Source: an uncultured bacterium | Lineage (GTDB): Bacteria > Patescibacteriota > Gracilibacteria > Absconditabacterales > Absconditicoccaceae | Assembly: GCA_946611795.1 (NCBI GenBank) | Contig: CAMOEC010000065.1 | Coordinates: 1-41,727 of the forward strand | Length of the DNA: 41,727 bases | Direction: 5' to 3' | Shown here: positions 21,866 to 33,900 of the stretch, one piece after another | Position numbering within the stretch: position 1 is the stretch's first letter | How the letters are laid out: the number at the start of each line of letters is the position of its first letter | Notes under the pieces: model-generated | Databases searched by the model: none | What the model was told of the DNA's origin: nothing | Seen by the model: only the letters and a program-made list of their open reading frames with translations | Translations under genes and position numbers: made by a program

Positions 21866-22570
21866 ATGCAATTATTTATCTGTTCTAATCTTAAAATTAC
21901 TGGTAAAGAAGTAATGGTTGATAATGCTACAGAAATAGTAAATCAACTAAGAAAAGTATTAAGGGCAAAGCCTTGATATAAATTTTTTTTACAGGATTAT
22001 GCATGAGAAAAAAGATATAATGTTGAGTTGCTTTCTTTCAGTAAAGATGGTTTTAGTGCAGTAATTCATTGAAAAGAACAGCATCAAGCTATTAATAACC
22101 AATTTTGAATGTTGATAGCAATACCAAATAAACAAGAAAAACTTGAATTAATTGTCCAGAAGCTAACTGAGATCTGAATATCTAATATCTATCTATGGAG
22201 TGCTGAAAGATCGCAAGTGAATGATATTAATGAAAATAAGTTAGTAAGATTAAATAGAATAATCAGAGAGGCGGTTGAACAGTCTTGGTGACGAGGATTA
22301 CCTAAACTTGAAGTAATTAAAGATTTAAAAATGCTACATAATCAACGGAAATTTGTCATTTTTGATATAGAAAATAGCGATTATGATAAACTTGATAGAA
22401 GTGAACTGCCTGTATTATGAGTCATTTGACCAGAATGATGATTGACTCAAAATGATTATAATAAATTTCCTAATTGATATGTGATCAAATCATTGTGAGA
22501 TTCTGTATTAAGAATGGAAACAGCAGCAATCGTATGATGATGGTTGATAAAGAATAATAAGATTGGCTAA
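21866..22570 (+). CDS. rsmE: RsmE, 16S rRNA m3U1498 methyltransferase
   Basis: This 234-residue SPOUT-class enzyme methylates U1498 of 16S rRNA. An N-terminal PUA-like part is followed by KLTEIGISNIYLWSAERS, RIIREAVEQSWGRGLP, the SAM-knot motifs VIGPEGGLT (about 190) and SLGDSVLRMETAAIVG. These match RsmE throughout. TATTAT lies seven bases before the ATG (21853-21858), inside and after the stop of the upstream gene, which may give it its own leaderless transcript. Confidence 0.94.
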
Positions 22571-22584
22571 AAGTTATGATTTCT

Positions 22585-22613
22585 TTGACAAAAATAAGCA
22601 GGGTAGGTATAAT
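22585..22613 (+). promoter_or_regulatory. Consensus sigma-70-type promoter
   Basis: Perfect TTGACA (22585-22590), a 17-base spacer and perfect TATAAT (22608-22613). It is the best match to consensus in the window and drives the unknown 135-residue gene starting at 22646. Confidence 0.85.
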
Positions 22614-22645
22614 ATATTATATATTTATCCCTTATAGAAATAAAA

Positions 22646-23053
22646 ATGGTTGAAAAATTTGGTTGAGATAAGAAAGAAGTAAAAAATAGTGTCGAAGGAG
22701 ACAAAGAAACGAAAGAGGCGTTAGATCTGATATATTCAAGTGTGGTGTTTGAGAATTTATTAAAGAATATAGCTGAAACAAAATCAATTGATAATCAAAA
22801 GGAAAGAGACAATAAAATTACTAAAATTGCTGAATCGTTTTCCAAAGATGCATCAATCGTTTATCAAGATGAGACTTGATGAGTAAAAGAAATTAAAGAT
22901 ATAAAGTGATTCTTGAAAAAAGTGGCTAAATGAGAAACGACAATAGACTTTTCGATTGATGTTGAGCAATATGTTAAAGAATGAGCTATCTCTCTTGATA
23001 AAACTAGATGAAAAAACTGAGTCGATAATATTAGAATTAAAAAGGTCAAGTTA
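22646..23053 (+). CDS. Small hydrophilic protein of unknown function
   Basis: 135 residues, strongly charged and lysine-rich, with no membrane segment or signal peptide. The N-terminal part is helical (KETKEALDLIYSSVVFENLLKNIAE), followed by SIVYQDETGGVKEIKDIKGFLKKV and FSIDVEQYVKEGAISLDKTRGKNG. I recognise no family. It has its own consensus promoter and its own terminator, so it is a single-gene unit and probably highly expressed. Its start MVEKFGG recalls the MEKFEV start of the next gene, but they share no clear further similarity. Codons for Gly are largely UGA, so it is native. Confidence 0.7.
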
Positions 23054-23073
23054 AACGCAGATTATTTAAAGTA

Positions 23074-23102
23074 AAATACTAGTTCAAACCTAGTATTTTT
23101 TT
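23074..23102 (+). terminator. Terminator after the 135-residue gene
   Basis: AATACTAG (23074-23081), loop of seven bases, CTAGTATT (23089-23096), followed by a run of T to about 23102. Perfect eight-pair stem. Confidence 0.82.
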
Positions 23103-23140
23103 AAAATTAGAATTTTATAAGGAAAATGTCCCTTAATATA

Positions 23141-23168
23141 TTGACATGCACTGGTTAATGAATATTAT
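23141..23168 (+). promoter_or_regulatory. Promoter of the 348-residue gene
   Basis: Perfect TTGACA (23141-23146), 16-base spacer and TATTAT (23163-23168), 36 bases before the ATG at 23205. Confidence 0.65.
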
Positions 23169-23204
23169 CATAAAAACAATGTGTTTTAATAATAGATATG
23201 TTAA

Positions 23205-24251
23205 ATGGAAAAATTTGAGGTGCAGTCAGAGTGAAGTGTTGATGGGATAAAGGAATTACAGTCTAATGAAAAAGAGGAACTAGTTAATGTATTAGATACT
23301 CAAGAAAGGGGAGTCAATTCAGATTTAATAGATTTGAATAATTTCTCTGATTTATGAGTCCGAGAATGATGAAATTTTCATATTAATGAAAAGGCTGTAT
23401 ATGAGGATGATAATGGAGAAAAATATATTATTCTGGATGGTGAAAGGTATTATGAAAAATGAGAACATCCGCTTAAATATATGAAAATATATGATGATTA
23501 TTGAATGTGTTACTTCTATTTATGAGAAGTAAACCAGGATTGAACAATTGAAGAGTGTCATTGTCTTGTAATAAGAAATGATTGATGAATTTTTAAATGA
23601 GAATGGAATAAGAAAGGAATTTTAAAAGATCCTAATAATTGGGAATATGATTGAAATTTTGTAAATTGAAAACCAATAGACGTACATTCAAGACCAACAT
23701 TTCATAGAAAATGAGTATATAAGAAAAAGGATTGAACAGTTGAAACCTATGTTGCATATGCTTCAGATATTAAGCCTCAGTTTATTTCATGAAAAGATTA
23801 TAAAGAGAAGGAAAATCGGGGTAAGCATAGATGAAGTGTAGTTAGTATTAAAAAAGAGTACCAATCTTGAGAAATTGAGCACGTCCTTCATTCATGGAAA
23901 AGAGAAACTAGTTACACTGAAAATGAAGATTCATATGTTTTTAGATCTAAAAATGGAAAAGAGTTAAAACTTCCAAAATATCAAAGTTGACCATCTGAAG
24001 AAAATTATTGAAAACCAAGATGAATAAGATGGTGAGAAGATAGAGCAAAACAGTTGGCTAACCTTTTGAATGCTATTGAAAAATTTGTTTGCTTACATCC
24101 TGTATCAAAGTTTGTTGCTTTTTGATCTAGCTTACAAGTTAAATATCGTGACATGCTTTTGAGAAAGACGATGTTGAAGAATGTTGAAGAAAGGGTTTGA
24201 GTATCATCAAAAGATTTAGCTGATTGGTTAAATGATAATCATCAGTGATAA
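23205..24251 (+). CDS. Unknown protein with a MORN-like segment
   Basis: 348 residues, hydrophilic, without signal peptide or membrane helix. Residues about 80-165 contain short Gly/Tyr/Trp repeats (GMCYFYLGEVNQDGTIE, GGIFKGEWNKKGIL, NWEYDGNFVNGKPI) that resemble MORN repeats, which often bind membranes or other proteins. The C-terminus is helical (RAKQLANLLNAIEKFVCLHP). The overall family is not recognised and the MORN reading is tentative. Glycine is mostly UGA. It is a single-gene unit with its own promoter, next to the 135-residue unknown gene and before rny. Confidence 0.7.
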
Positions 24252-24290
24252 AGAACCGTAAAAGCTTATAATACCTAGTAAATAATTTTA

Positions 24291-24310
24291 ATGTTGCAAT
24301 TAATCAACAT
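24291..24310. repeat. Inverted repeat in the rny upstream region
   Basis: ATGTTG (24291-24296) and CAACAT (24305-24310) with an eight-base spacer, in the 132-base region 24252-24383 between the 348-residue gene and rny. It lacks a U-tract, so an operator or weak terminator are both possible. Confidence 0.3.
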
Positions 24311-24364
24311 AATTTTATATATAAACGTATAGTGAAACTTATAGCTCATATTTAGAGCATTTTA

Positions 24365-24373
24365 TGATATAAT
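24365..24373 (+). promoter_or_regulatory. Extended -10 promoter of rny
   Basis: TGA-TATAAT (24365-24373) is an extended -10 element. No good -35 is visible 17 bases upstream. The ATG of rny is only ten bases after the hexamer, so the predicted leader is three or four bases long. Confidence 0.6.
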
Positions 24374-24383
24374 ATTTATACAT

Positions 24384-25892
24384 ATGTCACCAACATTATC
24401 CCTTATCGTAGCGGCAGCTGTTTCACTTGCGATAGGTTGAGCTGCATGATTTTATGGTTACAAAAAAACATTAAATGAGAAACAGATCCGTTTTAAGAAA
24501 AAAATGGAGAAAGCTAAGGAGTTAGAAGAGGAAATATTGGAAGAAGCTAAGAAGAAAGCAGAATGAATACTTGAACAAGCAGAAATTAAAGCCCAAAAAA
24601 TCGAAGATCAAAGATTGGCTAAAATGGAAGAGATTCAGAATAGACTTCTCATTAGAGAAGAGAAAATGGATCAAAAATTGGAAAAATTAGAAGAAGAAAA
24701 ATGAAAAGTTCTAGATAAACAAAGAGAAGTAGATGAAATAATCGAAGAACAGAATAAGAAATTAGCAGAAATTGCTCAAATAAATCCTGAAGAAGCTAAA
24801 AATCAAATTTTTGAAAGAATAGAGAGAGATAATCAGGAAGAAATTGTAAGATTTATAGAGAAATTTAAGACAATAAAGTCTGAAGAAGCTCAAAAAGAAG
24901 CTGCTCAAATTTTGGCTCAAGCAATGCCAAAACTAGCCGCTGATACAGTAAGTGAATTTACTTCTAAAGTAATTGACTTACCAACAGAAGAATTTAAGTG
25001 AAAGCTTATTTGACGTGAATGAAGAAATATTTCATTATTTGAAAAACTTACAGGTGTAGAATTATTAATTGATGATACACCATTGTCAGTAAGAATATCT
25101 TCATTTGATAGTGAAAAGAGATTTGTTGCTTCAAAGACACTCGAAATCTTAATAAAAGATTGAAGAATCAATCCTTTCTATATAGAGAAAGTTTATAATC
25201 AAGTAGTTGATGAATTAGAAGATACTTTAAAAGAAAAGGGTAAAGAAGCTTTAAATCTTCTTAACCTTCCAATGATGAATCCTGAAGTCGTAAGAACAAT
25301 TTGACAGTTCTATCTAAGATATAGTTATGGACAAAACCTATGGATTCATTCATTAGAGGTTGCTAAAATAAGTGAGAATATTGCGGTTGAGTTATGATTA
25401 GATCCATTATTAGCTAAAAAAGCATGATTATTACATGATGTATGAAAAGTATTGGCTGCTGCATGAGAATCTCATACAAAAGTATGAGCAGATATGCTTC
25501 GTAAATGGTGAGTAGATCCTATTATTGTAAACGCAGCTGAATCTCACCATTATGATATAGAAATGACTAGTGCTTATTCATGGATAGTAGCAGCTGCTGA
25601 TGCAATGTCTGCTTCAAGACCTTGAGCTAGATTTGATACAAAAGACTTCTTCATCGAGAAAATGTGAGAACTTGAAAAATTAATTCTTGAAGTAGAGGGA
25701 GTTGAAAAGGTATACATTATGCAAGCTGGTAGAGAAATTATGGTGTTTGTTGATCCTAAAGTTATCCCAGATACAGAACTTGAAGTATTGTTAGAAGTAA
25801 TAGGAAAGAAAATAGAAGAACAATTAGATTATCCTGGAATTATTAGAATTACAGCGTTAAGAGAAACTAAATTAGTACAATACCTAAGATAA
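24384..25892 (+). CDS. rny: Ribonuclease Y
   Basis: 502 residues with the full RNase Y architecture: an N-terminal membrane anchor (LSLIVAAAVSLAIGGAAGFYGY), a long coiled coil (about 25-180), a KH domain with LIGREGRNI (about 210) and an HD domain with AGLLHDVGKVLAAAGESHTKVGAD (about 350) and SHHYDIE. This endoribonuclease starts mRNA decay at the membrane. The N-terminal anchor begins exactly at the ATG, so no later start is plausible, yet the apparent promoter is only ten bases upstream. Confidence 0.97.
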
Positions 25893-25900
25893 GTTAGAAG

Positions 25901-25951
25901 ATTGGAAGAGTGATAAGAAATCGAACATATTATTCTTTACCTTCTTCCAAT
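25901..25951. repeat. Inverted repeat after rny
   Basis: ATTGGAAGA (25901-25909) and TCTTCCAAT (25943-25951) pair perfectly over nine bases around a 33-base loop, and a T-rich stretch follows. It may terminate rny transcripts or separate rny from the next gene. Confidence 0.4.
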
Positions 25952-25973
25952 TTATTTATATTCTTTATTGGAG

Positions 25974-26741
25974 ATGTATCCATATATAGAAATCTTTTGA
26001 ACGAAGTTATATATGACTGGTATTTGAATTGTCATATCTTGTTTTGTCTTCTTATTAACAGTTTATATACTTTCAAAAAAGTACCATCAGGAATTTATAA
26101 GATTCTTTAATTGGTTGCCTTGGTTACTTATTTGTATTTATCTTTCTGGATTATATTTCTCTTTTTTCCTGAATGGTGGTATTGTCCCAACTTCATTCTG
26201 AGTATTTAGTCCGTATTGATATAATTTTTCTCTTATTGGTATCTTGCTTGCTGCATTTGTTTTGATTCTTATATTCCTTGCTCAATTTAGGAGAAACGAA
26301 ACTAAAAAGATATGGATTGATATATTGTTCTTTTGATTTGTAAATTCTTTGATAGTGTTATGAATATTCTTGGTTTTATGAGATAATTTTGTATGAAAAC
26401 CATATACTTGACCACTTCATATAACAGCATTAACTCAAGATAGTGCATTAGTAAAATATTGATGAGTATATCCTATATGAATATTCCTTTCATTGGGTGC
26501 TCTTGCAATAAACCTTATTGTTACAGTGTTAAAACTTATAAAGAAAAGAAGTGGTATTTGATTATTGTGATTTATCTTATTGTTTGTGCTGTTTATTGCT
26601 ATATTGCCTTTCTGGAATTATCCAGCACATGGTGTAATGTCTGTATTCTGAATGTTTACACTTGATATTAATTATTATGTGTTAATATTCTTAATTGTAT
26701 TTTGCTTATTATCATATAGAAAATTAAGCAAACCAATGTAA
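25974..26741 (+). CDS. Multipass membrane protein, weakly Lgt-like
   Basis: 255 residues with about seven hydrophobic segments. The start MYPYIEIFGTKLYMTGIGIV recalls the beginning of prolipoprotein diacylglyceryl transferase (Lgt), and the later block GVYPIGIFLSLGALAINLIV plus KKRSGIGLLGFILL resembles the Lgt segment before its last helices. The invariant Lgt arginine-containing motif (HGGL and R) is not evident. It could be a highly diverged Lgt, which would suit the two lipoproteins in this window, or an unrelated membrane protein. The start is uncertain; another ATG lies in frame at 26013. Confidence 0.6.
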
Positions 26742-26772
26742 TAAATTTGTATTTCAAAAGTTATTTTTCTTA

Positions 26773-28311
26773 ATGAAATTCTTTTTTGCTAAGACAGATA
26801 GTTTATATAAGATTTTCAAAACATTAGAGAAAATCCCATCACAAAAAGCTGTTCAGATGTTTATAGATCCTGAACATCCTTTTTTTGAAAATCAACGGTG
26901 GTGAAAACAGATGGTTGAGATAATCCAAAAAAGGAAATTAAATATAACTTTTACGGCAGAAAAAGAATCAAATAGAAAGTATTATGAACAGTTATGACTA
27001 AAAGTCCAATATGAGGATGAGAAACCAATTGTTAAGTTCTTTAAAACATTATCACTATTCTTTTTTGATATTAAGAAGTTCCATCTACACGCTTATAATA
27101 GACAGAAATATTTGTTTTATATGTTCTTTTTCTTTGAATTAGTAGCATGATTATGAATTTTATGGTTCCTAATAGTTCTTATTTTGCCTAATGCAACAAT
27201 TACGATAAAGGTAGCTCAACAAACAGAGGATATAATCTATAATTTCCGTTATTATCCAATAGAACAGCAAGAAGCAATGTGAACATTGAGACAAATTAGT
27301 ATCCCTTATTATACATGAGTTATTGATTATAATTATCAATTATCAATTAGTACAGAGAATATTAAACATATAGTAAATCCATCAGCATGATTAGTTAAAA
27401 TTTATAATAGGACACCAAAAGATTTACAGCTTTTAGCAAATACAAGATTTGTTACAAGTAATTGATTGGTTTTCTCTAGTAAAGAACCTTTATCTCTCCC
27501 AGCATGATTAGAGGACAATCCATCAGAAGTTACTGTGAAATTTTATGCAGCTGAAACAGATGAAGATTGAAAAATTATTTGAGTTAGAGGAAATATTCCT
27601 AGGAATACAAGAATGACAATAAGAAATCTTGATGAAAGTTATATTTTTTGAGAAATATGGGCTGAAACAATTGAAGACTTTACCGGATGAAGTTCTACTT
27701 CACTTTGAACAATTACTGAAAATGATGAGGAATTGCTTAAAGAAAGAATAGAAAAAGCTGTATATGGTGATAAAATTAATATCGTTAATAATCAATTTAA
27801 AGAAAAAGATGCATTAATTTTAACTTTTGATGAACTGGTTAAAACAAAATTTCATAAGCCATATAAAATTGAATGAAAGCTATGAGAGAGAGCAACGTCA
27901 TTAAAAGGAAGTGCTGACGTTACGTTCAATTTTATTTATTTGAAGTGGTCTGATATAGTGAAAGCATATACACAATATGTAACAGAAAGACAGTCAGATA
28001 GTATCGAGCTTATTAGTATCAATCCAAATAGTTTAATATTTATTCAAAAATTAGACTGGATTAATTGATCGGATAATATTTTTATGATTCCTACAAAAGT
28101 AACAATCTATCAAGGATATGATTTTAAAAGAGATTTGAAATGAATAATTCCAGCACTAAGAGCAGGTATTGCATGAAAAACAGTAGAAGAAGCCAGAAAA
28201 ATTATTTTACAGTATCCTGAAATCTCTAGTGTAAAAATGAATTTATGACTATTCCAAGGAAATGTTCTTCCTAATGTAAAATCAAGAATAAAGGTAAAAG
28301 TAGAGTATTAA
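26773..28311 (+). CDS. Membrane-anchored protein of the CPR baseplate-J-like type
   Basis: 512 residues. The cytoplasmic N-terminal part (about 105 residues) has AVQMFIDPEHPFFENQRWGKQM and FTAEKESNRKYYEQLGLKV, an arrangement seen in a family of candidate-phyla membrane proteins. One transmembrane segment (about 112-138, FFFFELVAGLGILWFLIVLIL) follows. The long outer region is beta-rich, ending in GIAGKTVEEARKIILQYPEISSV and LPNVKSRIKVKVEY, which I recall from proteins annotated as baseplate J-like. Function is unknown; an envelope or surface-assembly role is inference. Its TAA overlaps the stop of the convergent methyltransferase gene. Confidence 0.75.
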
Positions 28312-29384
28312 TTTTTTCTCCAATAAAAATTACATTCTTCTGCTCAATTATATAGCTTTTTAATATTCCAATTATTAGTATCTTTTAGTTGATATTGATA
28401 AGAACTAATCCATCATCAATAGGTATTGTTAGTGAAAGAACTTTCTAATTTTTTATATAAAGAAGAGAGCTCTGTACTATGTAATCTTTTTCCATATGGA
28501 GGATTGCATACTATCCAGGATTTTCATAGAGACGAAAAATCTGTCTTTAAAAAATCTTTTTGATCAAATTTTATAATATTTCAAACTCAAGCGTTATCAG
28601 CATTTGCTTTTGCTATTTCTAACATTTCAGGGTTGAGGTCATAAGCTGTGATTGAATAATCTCAAGAGAATTCATGCTCTTTAGCTTCATCTTTAATCAA
28701 TGAAAAATTCTTTTGTTCAAAGTTTTTAAAATATTCAAAGTTAAATCTTCTCCAACTTCATGGAGCAATATTCCTCGCCATTAGTGCTGCTTCTATAGCA
28801 ATAGTTCAAGATCAACAAAAAGGATCTATGAGTGGTGATTTTACAGACCATCAAGAAAGAATTAATAGAGCAGCTGCGAGATTTTCTTTTAATGGAGCTT
28901 CTCATACTCCTTTTTTATATTTCCTTTGATATAATGCAGATCAAGAAGTATTTAAATAGAGTCTTGTAATATTGTTTTCTATGATAAGTAATAAGTCATC
29001 AATATGTTTTTCCGATACTCAAAATCTTGCAATACTTTCAAGTAATGCCTTATGAGAAACAGATTGAACAGCTCTAGTTGAAGATAATAACGAATTCTTT
29101 GATTCAACTTTTATTGAAATATTGTTGTTGCTGGTGTATTGTGAATAATTACAAGATTTGATTAAATCAAAAAGTTCATCAAAATTTGTTGTTTTTCATT
29201 CTGCAAGTTGAACATAAACTTTGTTAGCTAACCTAGAATGATAGTTAATTTTCATCATTCATTTTGTATCGCAAATAACAAATGTTCAAGTATGAAACGT
29301 ATTTTCAGGTGAAAAACCTAATTTTTTTAATTCATGAGAGAGTAAACTTCATAATCAAAAAGGGCAAGTAATGAGTAATTTCAT
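28308..29384 (-). CDS. THUMP-domain RNA methyltransferase (RlmL/TrmN-like)
   Basis: 358 residues. An N-terminal ferredoxin-like and THUMP region (about 1-160) leads to the class I methyltransferase core: LKENLAAALLILSGW, the SAM motif [23 protein letters not shown] (about 188), AYDLNPEMLEIAKANADNAGV, and the catalytic CNPPYGKRL (about 295), typical of N2-guanine methyltransferases of 23S rRNA or tRNA. The RlmK half of the fused E. coli enzyme is absent. Substrate is undetermined. A terminator U-tract ends four bases before its ATG, so it needs its own very short-leader transcript. Confidence 0.9.
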
Positions 29385-29387
29385 TAT

Positions 29388-29423
29388 CAAAAAAACGTAT
29401 AAAGACTATTAATCTTTATACGT
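29388..29423 (-). terminator. Terminator of the surface cluster
   Basis: ACGTATAAAGA (29395-29405) and TCTTTATACGT (29413-29423) form a perfect 11-bp stem with a seven-base loop; the minus-strand U-tract covers 29394-29388. It follows the 311-residue membrane protein gene and abuts the start of the methyltransferase gene. Confidence 0.88.
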
Positions 29424-29450
29424 ATCTCTTCTATTGATACAAGTAGTATC

Positions 29451-30386
29451 TTACGAATTTCCTCAGAATTCAGAGAAAATTTGATAAAGAATAAATAGGA
29501 AGAAGAAAAGTGCAATAACGGCTAATACAATATTAATAAGAGTATTCTTTGCTTTTTTGAAATTCTCTCATTTTCATCAATCAACAACAAGAAGGTATCA
29601 TGAATAAATAATCATAAATACGATTACTATACCACTAATATATGCTAAGAATTTCGCAACTTGTATGATGAATAATCATGCTTGTGAGGTAAAATCGGTC
29701 TGTGCTGCAATATAATATAAGAAGTCTACTACTTTAATAGCAACTAATGCAAATATAACATTTGCTAATTTCTTAACTAACTTTTTACCATTTCAACTTT
29801 CTCCAGTTGATGGGTTCATGAGTTGAAATCAGATTGAAACAATGTAAACAATGGCGATAAAGAAAGCGGCTCACTTTAAGAGACTTAGAATAAAATAAGG
29901 AAGTCAATCTTTTGAAGTGAGTTTCGTCGAAAGCCCATTATTACCTCCAGTTCCTTGAATATCTCATAAATCTAATATGTTTCAGAATAACCATATTGAT
30001 CAAAAGAATAATAATGATCAAATTAATATGTATAATAGATTTGTAACTGCACTTTTTAGTTTCTCAGGTTTCCCCATACTAGTAATTAATTGGATCGCTG
30101 AAATGAGAATGCAGAAAAAAACTAGTGCCATTCCAGCATATCTTAGGACTCTCCATATAGCTCATCAATCTCCTGCTTTTGGAGAAAAAAGCGCAAGCAT
30201 GTTTTTTTTTAGATCATGGTCAGCTGAAACTCATCCGATATCATAAAGATGTTCATCTCAATTTGTTAAATTTCAAGCGTAACTTGAAAAAGAAGGCGCA
30301 GCACCATTATTAGCACTTGAGTTCAATGTGATAAAAACTCATAATAGAGTAATTAGAACTAACATGATTTTTTTGATACTTTTCAT
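29451..30386 (-). CDS. TrbC/VirB2-like multipass membrane protein
   Basis: 311 residues with an N-terminal signal-like helix (IMLVLITLLGVFITLNSSAN) followed by about 60 outer residues and then some six hydrophobic segments in three pairs. The last pair (AKFLAYISGIVIVFMIIYSGYLLV, basic loop KGENFKKAKNTL, INIVLAVIALFFFLFILY) has the form of VirB2/TrbC pilins: two helices joined by a short basic turn. The protein looks like repeated TrbC units. It follows the smaller TrbC-like gene by 24 bases and is probably cotranscribed with the PKD protein. A type IV secretion or surface-fibre role is inference. Confidence 0.7.
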
Positions 30387-30410
30387 TTTTTTGTTTAAGA
30401 TTGTAAAGTA

Positions 30411-30908
30411 CTATCCAGCAAAGAAGTAATTAATAAGAGCAGTTACAATTGATATTACTGCATAGAATCATACGAGTAAGACAACTCAAATGAGAATGTA
30501 TTTTATACTATCTTTAGTTTCATTAGGTTTATTTCATGTAACGAGTTTAAATCAATTCCAGATAAGTAAAATAGTCGCAACAACTAATCAAATGAAAACA
30601 GCTCGTTGAATATAATTTGTGATTCAATTAGTATCAGTTGCTAATCGAATTAATGTATTAGAAATCTGGTAGCTAGGACCACGAGTTTGGCCATTTATTG
30701 GATTATTATTAATCTTGTTAAGTTTAGTATCTTGAATTTTTGTTGCAGGTGATTGATTTGCTAAATCAGCAACACTATTTACAACAGCGGATGGTGTACT
30801 TCATCGTTTTACCCAAGATGTTTCTTTTGAGTCTGCACTTGTAAAAAAGGGAATGATAGCCAATGCAGATACGAGTAGGAATAAAGATAAATAAATTTTT
30901 CTTTTCAT
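30411..30908 (-). CDS. Small TrbC/VirB2-like membrane protein
   Basis: 165 residues: signal peptide (LSLFLLVSALAIIPFFTSAD), a polar outer segment of about 70 residues, then two transmembrane helices (AVFIGLVVATILLIWNGFKLV and IKYILIGVVLLVGFYAVISIV) joined by the basic turn GNKPNETKDS. This two-helix layout is that of pilin precursors of type IV secretion systems, though no family signature is certain. The stop is TAG. It lies between the PKD surface protein and the larger TrbC-like gene with gaps of about 25 bases, forming one probable operon. Confidence 0.7.
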
Positions 30909-30934
30909 ATTTTTATTTCAAGTGATATAAAAGA

Positions 30935-33900
30935 TTAATCTTCTTCATTTTCATATTTTTCTCTTAGTTTTGCTTTTATAGCGAATGCTGAAATAGCTCA
31001 GACAAGGACAAATATAACGATACCTAACATCCAAAGTAAAACTTTAACAAAGGTAGGCATTCAAGTACTACTACTTTTACTTGTATCTTCCTTAGGGACC
31101 TCAAAAGTTGTAGGCTCTAATTTGATATCAGGATCGTCTTTTGTATATTGCCCACATAATACTAATAGAATATCATATTCTTCTCCTATTTTACAGATAT
31201 TACGTTTAACAATATTTTCATAATCATCATTAGCAATCTCATTTTCTCAAATGTTGTTTGAAGGAACAGCTTGTTTTGAGATCGTTTCATCTAATTTGAC
31301 TAAATATTCAGCTCTTTTAGTCTTTACATCAACAGCATTTTCTCATTCAAGACTTTCAAAGGCGTTGAATATTTTATAAACATCAAGTTTTAATTGTTGA
31401 GGAAGTAATGATAGAATTTCTTCCTTAGCAACTTCATATGCAGATCCTCATTGAGCAGATATTGTAGCATAATCTTCAATACCATTTATTAAATCATTTA
31501 ATTTTTCTTCTTGAGTTGGAGTGAGTTTTACTCTATTTTCATTCTTAAATTGATTTATTTGTAAGATATCTCATCTTTGAGCATTCTTATCTCAATTAGC
31601 AATATTATTCCTTAGAGAAACAAGCAGCTTTCTAAGATCACCATTAGCAATACTAGAACTATCATCGATAGATTGAATTAATTCTTTAGCTAAGTCGTAT
31701 TTTTGTCTTGTTTCTTCATCAAGATTTTGCTCATAACCAGCAAATTCAACTATAAAATCTTTGTGTTGTAATGAAGTATCTCATGCTTTTTGATAATAAA
31801 TTCTTCCAACAGCTGATTCATAACTTGGTGTGTAGGATTGATTAACCATCTTATTACATCAGAAGTCTTTATCATTTGATGGATTTCAATCATTTGATGA
31901 ATCGAATAGGACATCACTATCAACATAACATGTTGTAATATTGTTTGTAGATTTAATATAAAACATTACTTCATTATCTAGTTGTTTTCATAGAAATATT
32001 GATGGAACTCAATTTGCAAAATCAGCTTCAGGAAGAGAAACTAAGAATATTCAATCATCAACTGGAGTTAAAGTTGTTTGATCATTAACAGTAACTGATA
32101 TCTCACTTGAAGCTTCATTACCATTACTATCTTTTTCTTTTATAGTAACTATATAAGTTCAACTTTTTGGATAAGTAACTTTAAATGTTGGTTTAAGTGT
32201 AGTATCTATATAGTTTGCATTTCCTAACTCACACTGTTCCTTATCGAGACAAATTTCTCTTTCAATAACATTACCTAGACTAATATCCTTAAAAATAACG
32301 CTTCTACCAATCGCTGTATACATAAGAGCTGGTCTAAGTCATGTTTTTACAACAATAGGGGTTCCTTCTCATATGCCTCTATAATCTCTATAAATAACAG
32401 ATGCTATTGGAGTATATGGAGATTCTGTAGGACTAGCTTTTGAATAAGAATGTTTAACACGGTCATTTTTCGTTGTTAAGTCATATTCTCAATCTCAGTC
32501 AAAATCGATTTGTATAGTTCTTTCTTTTTCAAAATCTGATCTATCTGAAATAATTTTACTTATAATATCAAAGGTTACTTCTTCTCCTACTTCAACATTA
32601 ATTTTATCAGATTTTAAAGTTACGATTGGAATATCAGGTTGTTTTGTGTCAGGAGGGAACATAATGATAGGTCCATTTCAAAGAGTATCTTCACTTGTTT
32701 TACTTCCATCATCATTATCAAACATTTTTACTCAGAACATAAATTCTCAAGCTTGTCTTGGAACAGAGAAAAATGCATATGGAATAGTTCAAGGAGTAAT
32801 CCTAGTATCTAGGATTTTATTAGGGTTTGATTTAGGATAGTAATACCATTTAAAATAAGAAATAGTACCATCTGTATCCATTGCCCCTTCAGCAGTAACT
32901 TTTACAATAATAGGATCAATTCATGATGAAAATATATCATTGGTACTACTGGATTGTTTAAATCAAATACCAATTTCATTTCCATATTGAGGATAACTTA
33001 AAGTTACATTCTTGATTAGAGGTAATGCATTTACAACTTTAAACCAAATTCTTTCTTTAGTAACTTTTCATAAAGCACTATCTTCTAGTGTAAAATCAAC
33101 GTATTGACATCATAAGCTGTTGAATTTATGGCTAAAATTCTGGTTTTGTAAGATTTCATCGTTTTTAAGTTGAAAGTAATATTTTAAGTTATTTCTAGAT
33201 CATTGTGCATTTACAGATTGACTCGTATTAATGGTAAATGATGCTTGTCTATCAATCCTATAAGCATCATATGTAAGTGTTCAAGTTGAATTACTTTCAG
33301 TTACAATACATTTATCATTTTGTTTTATAACATGATTAGAGTTATCACGTATTTCGTATCAGATAATAGGACTATCTTTTTCTCAGATGAAAACTTTCTC
33401 TGTAACTTCATTTATATCCTCATTATTTCCAATAACCTTTACTTTAACATTATAACTTCATACTTTGTCATATTTTACTTCCCATTTATTATCAGTTGTT
33501 GTTCTTGATGGAGTTCCATTACCAAAGTCCCATTCATAGTTAATAACTGGTGCATTAGTTTGAACTTTAAAGAGGACAGGTTCTCACCATATAGAAGCTT
33601 TAGGTGTGATTGTTAATTCTGGTCTAAGAATTGATTCGACATTTATTTCTTTCGTAACTTCTTCTGTCTGTCAAAAATTATCTGTTACTTTAAGTGTAAT
33701 ATTGTGTTTTCATTTTTCATTAAACAAAACAGTAATTTTTTTATTATCTTCTTCTGTTTCTGTTATTTCTTTTGCATCAGTATTTGAGAAAAACCATTCA
33801 TAAGTAAGAATATCGTATCAGTTTGATGCATCAATATCTGCTGATGAACTAGCGTCTAAAATAAATTCAGAAGGATATTTCCACTTATTAGTCGGTGTAA

